Source: Seison nebaliae (Eukaryota; Rotifera; Pararotatoria; Seisonacea; Seisonidae). Taken from it: a DNA stretch of 64,000 bases. The stretch covers positions 1 to 64,000 of the forward strand of contig JALJEE010002959.1 of NCBI GenBank assembly GCA_023231475.1, written 5' to 3'. Below are positions 50,493 through 61,500 of the stretch, one piece after another; position 1 is the stretch's first letter, and each line of letters opens with the position of its first letter. The notes under the pieces were generated by a model. That model was given only the letters and a program-made list of their open reading frames with translations, was not told the origin of the DNA and did not search any database. The translations under genes and the position numbers were made by a program.

Positions 50493-53400
50493 AATCGTTG
50501 GACCAACCAAATAATCTGGGATTATCACACATCTCTCCAAACGCAGTACGAATTGTGTGGGAAGTGCCACATGTGATGGAAAGCAGCACAATCGCATCAT
50601 ATCAAGTACGCTACAAAATAGTGACGAGAGAATATCATGGGAACCGTACAAAGACACCAGAAGGCCTCCTCTTATCTGATTCGAATTCGAATATCACCAA
50701 CACCTCTTCCAATTTCATCGAGTTGCATCATCTTCAACCGGAAACTGAATATATCATCCAAGTGACACCGTGGCTACAAATTGCCACCTCCGACTATCAG
50801 AGTCCAATTACTTTTCATATAGAAAAAGGGAAATCGTCGGAAACTTTTAGTTTCGTTACACTTTCCGTTAATCAACCAGCACCGCAAATTATTCGAGTGG
50901 ATCGACCTGATCCAGGTACTATCATCAATCTGGAATGGGAACCTGTGCGCGACATTTATGGACGACACGTTCCCGTCTATCGTGTCTGGTATTCGGATGG
51001 TGGTCATTGGAATGAAGTCGTCGTACCTAATCGAACGCAAATCCGTTTGACGAATTTGCGGCCTCGTGCCAGTTATATTGTAGCGGTCCAATCTACATCT
51101 TTGAGAGGAAATACTTTAGTGTTTGGGAACATGTCCGAACATCATGTATTACGTCCTTTCACCGGTTATATTCATGATAATGATATACCGAAACCGATCC
51201 GTTTACAAATTATAGAAATGTCGGCCGATTCCGCCAAATTGAGATGGTTCGAACCGATGTTCCCTGATAGTCATGAAAATCGATTGAAGAGTTATATCAT
51301 CACATATGGTGGTAATGGCGAGAAGAAGTTTGTGAATATGTTCGGGAAAGAACAATCGTTGAGAATTGAAAAGAAGACGACTAATCGAATTCCTGCAAAT
51401 CAAAGAAGAACCGATTGGCTAATAACGAATTTGGAACCGAATACTCAATATTATTTTAATGTATCATCAGTGACAAATGACAATCGTATAAGTCAACCAA
51501 TATCCGTCATCAATGCGACGAAAGAAAGTGTACCAAAATTTTTAACGGCACCGGCTGTAATCGGTGCAGGAAAAGGCAATGTAGTTTGGTTGAAATTAAC
51601 ACAAACTACTCAGAGATATGGAAAGGTAAATTATTATCTTCTCTTTGTTCTTATGCAGAATTCGAGCGAACGAATCAGTACGAATTCTATACATCTATTC
51701 GACGACCGTAATGTGTTGAGAGATCGACGTCAAGATATTCCGTTCGACATACATGAAATTTATTCGGTCGATTCTCTCAGAAATCGATACAAGAGAAATT
51801 TGAAGTCAGATATCACTTATCCAAATCAGAGGAATGATTCGTTATATATTTCGGCGAATATATCGAGTGAAAATTTCGTTAAAGAATTCCCGTTAGGTGA
51901 TGGAAAATTTTATAATAATTTTATCAATCGAAAACTTCATGACAAAGTTTTCTATCGTGTTTTTTTGAGGGCGTGTGGCAATTCTGATCAATCTAATCAT
52001 TATGTGAGTAGTACGTTCAGTAACTGGTTCACCACGAAAGATGTCTACAAAACGAAAACGTCAGGAGTTTCGACGAATTTGCGCAATTCGTCAATCTATG
52101 ATGGTTTGCATGCAGGTAATAATTCGGGTGATAAACAAAGAAAGAATATCAGTCTAATTTGGATTATTGGAAGTGTTTGTGCAATCATCTTCTCCTTATT
52201 GATTTGTGTGTGTGCCATATTATTTTATCGAAGTAATTATGGAAAACGAAAGAGCCATAATCGAAACCGCCATATTCATCATCAGAAGAATGAAGAACAA
52301 AACGGTCTGATTAATGGGAAGATATCGAAACGATTAAAACATCAACAACAACTTGATGCGGAGCAGACGCAATTGCAGAATGAATATAAAAATATTATCG
52401 GTAATGATTTACATCCAGATGATATTGATGGTCAATTGAATCAGATGGATAACTGTAAAATTCCATTAGTTATTTCAGAAAAAACTAATAATGCTTCCGG
52501 ACTAACTGCCAATGGAATCACTAACAAGACAACAGCAACAACAACAACCACACACATGTCGAATAATATGACAAATACATTGCACATAAATAAGAAGAAC
52601 AACAACAACAGTGACAATAAAATGACGAATGAAATCGATAATGAGATGCGAAATCATTTTAAGTTGATACAAAATTCAAATTCGTCAAATTGTCCAAATC
52701 CGTCGTCGAATATACAAAACGGAAATTTATTAACTGTTGGCGATGCGAATCAACAACCGACGGATTTGTATATTTCAACCGACTGTGTATTGACGAGTAG
52801 TGCTGGAAATGGTACGGGAATCTCCGAATTATCATCAATGGCATTATCGTCGTCCGGTGGATTCTATAATAGTTCGATGCCTTTCCACATGAATGAGAAG
52901 AATCGATTAAAAAGTTATTGTTCAGCAACGACCGCTAATAATGATCCGGTAGATGCAGTGGAAGCATTGAGATCACAAAATACGAATACATCGTTACATA
53001 TGCATCCTCCCATACCAGCAGAACGATTACAATCGTATATCGAATATTTGAAGACGAATGATTCCATAGAATTGACAAGAGAATATGAATCGATTGAAAC
53101 GGGACAACAATTCGCTTGGAATATTTCCTTATTACCACAAAATCGATCGAAGAATCGTTATGCTAATGTCGTTTCATATAATCATTCGCGAGTGATATTA
53201 GAACCTATGAATTCGAATACTAAAAATATACTCTCCCCATCTAATCTCGGTACATCATCATTAGATGGTGAAAGTAATGATTATATTAACGCCAATTATA
53301 TTAGTGGATATCGTCGATCGAAAGCGTACATAGCAACTCAGGGACCATTACCAGAGACGTTTGTTGATTTCTGGAGGATGATTTGGCAAGAGAAGACTCC

Positions 53401-55053
53401 CATAATTGTTATGTTGTGTCAATTGGAAGAGAAGAATCGTATTAAATGTGACCAATATTGGCCGTCTCGTGAAAGTGAACAATATGGGAATATTGTCGTT
53501 CATTTATTAGAGTGCACCGAGTATGCATACTTTACTATACGTCTCTTCCGTCTTCATTTGATGGATCCAATGAATCAGGAACAATCCCAACAACAACCAC
53601 AACAACAACAATATCATCAAGTTAGACAATTTCAATATACGGCATGGCCCGAACATGGCGTACCAGAATATCCAACGGCATTTATTATGTTTGTTCGACG
53701 AATTCAAATTTGGAAGAGGAAATTATTCGAACGACAATATTTAAGTGATTATTCTCATGATGAATTCTCCACACCATCACCCAGTACGACAACGAACACG
53801 AACAATACAATCACAACCGCTACAACTACCACTGGATCGACTAACCAAATCTCTCCTAATAACATTCCACCAATCGTCGTGCATTGTAGTGCTGGTGTTG
53901 GACGTACTGGTGTTTATATCGTACTCGATATAGCACTAGATCGAATGAGTCAAGGTGAATTGAATGTCGATATTTATGGTTATGTCACTCATATGAGATC
54001 TCAACGCAATTATGTTGTGCAAACGGAAGAGCAATACATGTTCGCTTATGATGCGACATGTGAAGCAATCGAATGTGGTGAAACGGTTGTACCAGCTCAT
54101 CTTTTAAGAAATCATGTACATAAACTATTGAGATCGGTAGCAAAAGCAACTGCTTCCAATTATTCAGCCGCTTCACTTTCCGTCACAGAAATGGAATTGG
54201 AATTCCGTCGTCTCGGTGCTGTTAAAACGATTCCGGCGAAATTCACGGCTGCTAATATGGTTTGCAATAAATTCAAAAATCGGTTAGTCAACGTCCTCCC
54301 ATCGGAATGGAGGAGAGTTCCACTCAAATCCGTTTTCGGTGTGGATGGAAGTGACTATATCAATGCGAGTTATATTGATGGGTTTTGGAAGCAGCATGCT
54401 TACATTGCCACACAGGGACCATTAGCTGAAACGACCGATGACTTCTGGAGAATGTTATGGGAGCAGAATAGTTGTATAATTGTCATGTTGACGAAATTAT
54501 GTGAATTGGGTCGAGAACGATGTCATCAATATTGGCCGTCGGAACGATCTGCTCGATATTCATATTTCATTATTGAATTCGTTGCCGAATATTTTATGGG
54601 TCAATATATTTTACGAGAGTTCAAAGTGTGTGATATCAGAACGCAGGAATCACGAATAATTCGACAATTCCAATATCTCGATTGGCCGGAACAAGGCGTC
54701 CCCAAATACGTCGAATGTTTCATCGACTTCATAACGAATGTACATAAAACGAAAGAACAATTCGGATTAGAAGGACCGATCACTGTTCATTGCAAGTTCA
54801 TCAATTTCTTTCTTATTCTTCTCTTTCAAATTTCTCCATTTTTTCTAGTGCTGGTGTTGGACGTACAGGTGTCTGTATTGCGCTAAGCGTAGTTTTGGAA
54901 GAGATAAAATTTGATCAAACAATCGACATATTTCAAACCGTACGACTGTTAAGAACACAACGACCAGCTATGGTGCAAACTGAAGATCAATATCAATTCT
55001 GTTATCGGTCTGCCCTCGAATATTTGGGATCAGTCGAAAAACCAAATACATAA
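50493..55053 (+). CDS. Lar: LAR-type receptor phosphatase, cluster 3: FN3 7-9, membrane helix, D1 and D2
   Basis: Exons 50493-54795 and 54849-55053. Three FN3 domains are followed by the LAR juxtamembrane region, with NRYKR as the likely proprotein cleavage site and [12 protein letters not shown] (human FTLGDKKNYRGF). A helix [20 protein letters not shown] spans the membrane. About 240 residues rich in Asn, Thr and Gln come before D1, against about 70 in human LAR. D1 has [34 protein letters not shown] and QTEEQY, but its acid loop reads [10 protein letters not shown], with Glu for the catalytic Asp. A Gln-rich insert precedes that loop and a Thr/Ser-rich insert precedes the HC motif. D2 has [16 protein letters not shown] and WPEQGVPK. 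Its P-loop is split by the 53-nt intron and reads HC-N-AGVGRTG. D1 normally dephosphorylates substrates under the membrane; D2 is regulatory. Confidence 0.95.
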
Positions 55054-55832
55054 TCTTTCACTTTCACCCAACTCAAATCTATTCAAAGCAAACATCATAA
55101 AAGATTGCCATCAATTTTCGTATCGAATTATAATAATTCTAAATTTGTACAGAGTTTTCTTTTTTATTTTCCAAAATCTCCTTTTTGCTACAACAACAAC
55201 AAAGTCGAAAATGAAGAAACTTTATAAAGAAAATTTGTAAAAAGAGAAATCGGATCGAATCGTCGATTGTAATCTAATTTATATATTCATTCTTTTACGA
55301 TAAACTTTTTTTCAGTAATTCTCTAATTCAGCTAATCTCATTCTTTGAAAATATGAAACTAATCTAATTATTTTTACTATTATTTCTCCTCCTTACTCAA
55401 CAATTACCTGTTTTTTTTTCCTTCAATGTAAATCTTCTTCTAATTATTTTCTTTTTTTTAATATTTTTTCCAATTTCATTTTATGGTAATAAATTATAAT
55501 AATATCAAAACTTTTATTTCCTACTACACGAACGAAAACTTTGAAAATTTTGAAAGTTACATATATTTGTTCTTGGAAGCTGAACTGAAATTAGGACACG
55601 ATGGAAAGTTATTGAGATTTTCATGAAACTTGACGGAAATGGTCATCCTACGTACTCAAATAAGTGCCTAAGCGGAAATTAAAGGTTGTGAATGTAACTA
55701 TTAGTCTTGCATATTGATCTAATTAACCAATTCTGTCATTCATCGAACGATTGACATTCATGTATGAATGTCTCCCATCCACTTTTTCCATTTAAACGAA
55801 AAATCTCATTCACAAATTAACGGAGAACGTGA
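55054..55832. other. Spacer between LAR and the DEG/ENaC gene
   Basis: No gene seen. It probably contains the LAR 3' UTR (a possible AATAAA-like site near 55487) and the promoter of the channel gene. Confidence 0.4.
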
Positions 55833-58191
55833 ATGTTAAGGAAGAATATGAAGAGAGGACAGGATAAAAATTTGGTGTCTAATAAAAAGACATGTATATG
55901 GATGAATTCAAATCGAGTTCATCACCAAAAAATATTTACTATCGACCTCGATCCATCGGAAGAGAAAAAAAAACCGTTAGACGACGATGATAATCTTAAA
56001 AAGAATCTTTTCAAAACCGCAACCAATACCGTTGAACCTATCATCAATTATACGTCATGTCATGGATTTAACGTCCTCTCTAACATGAATAAGAAATCGA
56101 AACGAAAATTCTTCTGGATTTTAGTGATGACCGGTTGTTAGTTTTCATGTTGTTCATATGAACTTCTTATGAGATAATTGTTCTATTTTAGGTTTAGCTT
56201 TCCTTGTGCAACAAACGACAAAACAAATTGATTTTTATAAAACGAAGCCAATAAGTAATCGAATTACTAAACGAATCTACAGTGCCATGATGTTCCCGAA
56301 GATCTTGATTTGTAACAATCATCGATTTCTTCGTTCGAAATTACAACAAAATCCCGAAATGTTTAACTATTTGAAAAATAATGGGAAAGTTTTGAGACAA
56401 GTTAATCGGATTACTCAACAAATTAGTGTTGGAACATTCCATCGAGTTGTCGATAAGGCCGAACGGCGATTCAGACAACTGATATTGAAACCGTACGCTG
56501 CTCAAACAGAAACTGTCTCAAAAAATTACACAGAAATATATTTGTTAGTCAATCTGGTAATGAAGGCGTTGCACAACATCTCTCAAAATCATGCAGAAGT
56601 TGATGCCAATTTGGTGCTATTAAGGAAACTGGTTTGGAATAAAACGAACACAGCAAACTTTGAAGAGGATTTCATTCGAGGATATAATAATTCTGTTGAA
56701 GCATGGATCGATACTAGTCTGACAAAATATCATCCAAATTTATTAGATATCGTTTACTTCCTTCAATCCAAGTTCATGCCGTTAATAGTGACATATGTGG
56801 GTGATCTCCATAATATGGTAGTCGATACATTCGAAGCTCAAGGTTCTATATAAATTCTATAAATGATCATTATATTCAATTTTTTTGAAAAAAGTAGATG
56901 TTATGATGAAAGATATTGCGCCATTAGAAATTGTGATGGAAACGTTACCAATATTCAACGATTTGATGTTAACTAAAATGGGTAATTTGTTGGATTCTGG
57001 AGATGGGTCGCGAAAACTAGGTGTTTCAAGAAGTTAATTCTTATCATAAATCTCATGTTCAATTCTTCCTAGTGTTTAATATGTCATTGTTTAACATTTA
57101 TCGATCGGCATCTTGGTCATTATATGAAAGTTTAATTTATTGTCGATTTGCTGCTATGAATTGTGATATGAATGTTAGAACATTTAATTAGGACTTTTCA
57201 AAATGATAATCGTTTGACGTAGGAACATATGTTTAAGGAAGTGATTACAACGAATGGTCGATGTTATCAATTCAATCCGGATCGAAATAGACCGTTGCAG
57301 CAATATTTATCGGGCGAAGGATTTGGATTGCAGATGTCACTCGACATTAAAACTTATGATTCAGATGTCTTATTAAATTCGCTCTATAGTCTTACACAAT
57401 ATACGAATGCCATAAAAATTTATATATCAAGTCCGTTTGATGATGCGATGGATGAACCGCTTTTGTTGCAACCGGGATATCATCACAACATTGACATTTC
57501 ACTAACTCGCGCTATTAATTTGGATGAGAATCATTGGGGTGATTGTATAAAGACGAAAATGAGAATCGTTGATTTGGATTATACACCATCACTTTGTTTG
57601 ACTGAATGTTTATTAGATACGATTGAGGATGCATGTGGTTGTCGTCCTTATTATGATCCTCGAGTTTCTTGTTAGTCTTTTTTCCTTTTTTCTATCATTT
57701 ACTTTCTCTCATTATCAGTGAATGAAACAAAACATTGTGTAATACAATCGGATGTTGTTTGTGCACATATTACTGAACGTTAATATATGAGACATATTTG
57801 TAGATAGACAATAAATATGAGTTGTTAAAATTAATTTGTAGAAATGAATCGAGGTTGTCCCAAATGTTCAGCTCAGGCATGTGACTCAAGATCGTATGAA
57901 TGGCGGATGACAAGTGCACCGGTCCTATTGGAGAATATGGCGGAATATTTCCCGTTTACATTTTTGCGAATATTGAAATAATTCCAAATTTATTGTAGGA
58001 ATTCTACGGTCAGTTTCAATATTCAATTTAGCAAAATGTTAGCGACTCGATTCGTCCAAATCCAATTAACAACGATCGAAACTTTAATCGGTACATTCGG
58101 TGGATTATGCGGTCTCTGTTTAGGCATTTCTATCGTAACTATGTTCGAATTCATCGAGTACATCATTCTTCGTATAACTGCTTGCTTCTAA
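55833..58191 (+). CDS. DEG/ENaC family sodium channel subunit, eight exons, 663 aa
   Basis: Exons: 55833-56136, 56192-56842, 56898-57020, 57073-57173, 57223-57670, 57719-57778, 57842-57953 and 57999-58191, sum 1992 nt, all phases consistent. The N-terminus holds YTSCHGF, the gating His-Gly motif, then membrane helix 1 (KFFWILVMTGCLAFLVQQ) and the post-helix FPKILICNN. The extracellular part includes GRCYQFNPD, an FGLQMSLDI strand, PGYHHNIDIS, CLTECLLDTIEDACGCRPYY, and the cysteine cluster CPKCSAQACDSRSYEW. Membrane helix 2 is IETLIGTFGGLCGLCLGISI with the G-x-S selectivity filter as GIS, then EFIEYI. Subunits form trimers that pass sodium in response to acid, peptides or mechanical force. The subtype cannot be assigned. 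Two Cys in the GGLCGLCLGIS stretch are less usual. The DEG position just before the helix is not identifiable with certainty. Confidence 0.93.
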
Positions 58192-58536
58192 ATCCATTTC
58201 ATTACTTTCCACCATTTTATTGATTAATAATGTTCTCTTAATTTTCTCATATAATCAATTAAACATTTGATTTCCTATTATAAAACTATGAAATCTTCTC
58301 TTTCAAATTTCTCCTTTCAAATGTCCCCCAAATAAAATTCTTAAAAATATGAAACATAAATTGAAAATGGGAAGTTGGAGGAGTCTAGCTGAGAAGATTG
58401 TTTTTTCTTAAAAATATCGTTCGATCAATTTGAATGAAACTGTAAAGGAGGAAAATTGAAATTTTTAGTTTACTAAAAAAAATTTTTTATAAAAAAATTT
58501 TTAAAAGTTTTCAAATGAATTAGAACATTAGACGTC
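58192..58536. other. Spacer between the channel gene and the INTS4-containing ORF
   Basis: AT-rich, 345 bp, no gene seen. The following ORF's promoter must be here or overlap the channel gene's 3' UTR. Confidence 0.4.
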
Positions 58537-61500
58537 ATGATGAACAAGAATAGATCATCGATATATCTGATGACGAATCAGTTCGTTCAGAAAACGCAAT
58601 TATTAAGAGATGAGAATTATAGTTCGTCGGTGGTGGGAAATTGTTGGGGAAAAGAATTGGAAGTTAAATTGACAGAAGAGAAAGAAAGTTCGAACGATTG
58701 GAACAATAATGGATATTTTCTCATGAATCTATCGAAACATTTACATGAGATGAAAATTATTGATAAATTAATATATTGGTATTGTTGGAATGGGAATGAA
58801 TCAAGAAGAGAATCAGTGAAACGATTAGAAGAATATTTGATCGATTTTATTGTTATTGATTTATGGAATCATATTCTTAATGGACATTCTGATGAGAATA
58901 CTGTAAAATTTTATTTGTTATCAAGAATTCATTTCTCTTATAATTTCCCGTCGATTCTTCTCATGAATTATTTAAATTTTCATCTTTCATGGTCGAATGA
59001 TGGGGAAATGAGTTTGAAAATGTTCTTCAAAGAATTTCAGGAATATCTTCATGAAATAAAATTGAATGAAATTCTCACGAATTATAAAAGTTGTGGAAAT
59101 TCAAGAAATGTATTGATGGAAGGAATGTCGAAAGAATTTTTGATAAAATCCATTTTTACAAATATCGTTCAATTGATGAAAGAGAATGATGTGTCTTTTA
59201 AGAAACATGCATACTTATTGAAAATGTTGTTGAATATGTTTCATTTCATTCATTCGATTGTTCTCGTTGAAATTTACAAGAATATTTATGAAGTGTCATT
59301 GAAAGTGAATGGAGTGAAATCGACAGAATTTAGTCATCTTTATCGACAATTGGTGATCGGTGTCCAAACACTAAATCAGATAACACAAATCTTTATTCGA
59401 GAATTAAAGAATCGTTCAAGTAAGATACGATGTTATTCTATTAATTTATTGAATAACATTTATCTCTATGGAATGGGAGCGACGACGGAATTTCTTCGAT
59501 CATATCTCAAATTTGATTTGGTTCTCAATTCGGAGAATTGTGAGAAATTCATTCGATTTCGAAAGAGAACATTAAAAGAAAAAATCGAATTGAACAAAGA
59601 ATTTGAAGAACTAGTTGAAATAATGAAAGAGAATTCCATCAGGAAACCGTTAATGGTGGAAATGAAGAAGATTGAGAAGAGATTTATCAATTCTCATTAT
59701 CAAACACAAACGGATATGGAGAATGATGAGAAATTGATAAATGAATTTGGTGATATGAACGAAAATATTTTAAGAGAAATGAGAATTTTTTATCGATCGA
59801 CGCCCGTCCTCCCAGAGAAACAATTGAAAAGTGAAATTTCTTTCCTTCATCAATTGACGTTTGTGAGACAGAAGAAATTTTTAGTTGAATTTTTGAAATC
59901 GATTCAATTATTTTTTCATTTACTTATTGATAGGAAACAGGATAATCGAAGTTTATTTCTTCAATTACGATATCATCTCTCAATTATTCCGTTGGATGTT
60001 CTATTAAATATTGAGAATTTCAATTGTATTTATAATCAATTACTCTCTCGAAACGAATCGATTCGTTGCATCTTCAACGAATTCAATAACGATATTAACA
60101 TCAATATCGATTCGATAAATTTATTGACTAATTTAACTTTGTTTATTTCCTATGAAGATTTATCGGTGGAGTTTTATGTGAATGAACGTGCAAATCGACA
60201 TCTGATCGAACCGTTAGCAAATTCATATTTTTATCGTCAATATGAATATTTGGTGGTGGATGAAAATGATCGTTCGTCAACCATCATTCTCAAATCACTT
60301 CAAATTATTTTGAATTTATTCGAAAAATTGACAAATTTCTCGAGAGACATCGAAATGGAATCAAAAAAAGAAGATGATCATTCATTGAACTTTTGTGAAA
60401 TCGTTAAAGATAAATCTGATAATTATTCAACAGAATTGGAACATGTCATCAAATCCATTCATCTCAATGAAAGAAGAGAAAAACTTTTAAAGAATCGTCA
60501 ATTAAGAAATGAGGAGGAGATGTCAATGGAAAATATTCAGAAATTTAATTCGTTAGACGTGACACTATCATCGGCAATTGAAACTTTAACGATTAATATT
60601 GGTCGATATTCGCCAGATACTGTCTTGGAATTTGGGAAATATTTCGTGAAGATGAACAGAAATCGATTTGAACGATTGTTGAATTATCGAATTAATAATT
60701 TGTTGGAATTGAAGGAGAATGGAAAAGTAGAAGGAAATTCATTAAAATTATCAACGTTCGAATATGAGACAGTAAATGAAATGAGGAAAGAATTAATGAG
60801 AAAGAAAATTTATCATTTATTCGATGTGAGAAGAAAGATGAAAGAAAAGAAAAGAATTTCGAAACGAATACAAATCAATCATTCCATTCATCAACGATTT
60901 CTCAAATTAACACGAAAATATAAAAGAAAAAGAGAAAACTCAAGACATTTATCTAAAGTTATTGAACGAGAAGAAAATGTTGATGAAGACGATAAAGATA
61001 AAAATGATAATGGAGATGAAGATGAAGATAAAAATAAGAATGATGATGGTGATGGTGATGGAAAGAAGAAGAGGAAGAAGAAGAAAAAGAAGAAAGTGAT
61101 ACGAAAGAAACGTTTAATTGTTACAAGAAATATGATAGAGTTAAGAAGACAGAAAAGGAAATTATTTGAAATTGGACAGAAAATTGCAATAGAAAATGAA
61201 ATAAAATCCATCCAATCTCTCATTAATTTGAATCAATGTAATCTAATTGAGAATGATGATGGAATGATGATTGGAGGAAGAACGATGAATGAAATTTTAT
61301 TACAATTTGATAAAATTAAAAAATTTGGGAATCGTTCAACAACTACTACTTACATTTATAAACGGTCAGTATTTGAAGATGTTTTCTCTTGTCTCTGTGA
61401 ATTGGTCTCCCATAAACATGCGGATGTTCGTGAAAATTCGTTGAAACTATTACGATATTTCAGTTGTATTAATGTCCATTATCTTTGTCAGACGTTGAAT

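Noticed and set aside
51626-51658. Intron-like stretch (AAAG-GTAAATT to TTCTTATGCAG, 33 nt, in frame) inside LAR cluster 3
   Set aside because: Its translation [11 protein letters not shown] aligns with the conserved LAR stretch VRWFYIVVVPI, so it is coding. An intron of 33 nt would also be shorter than any other here.
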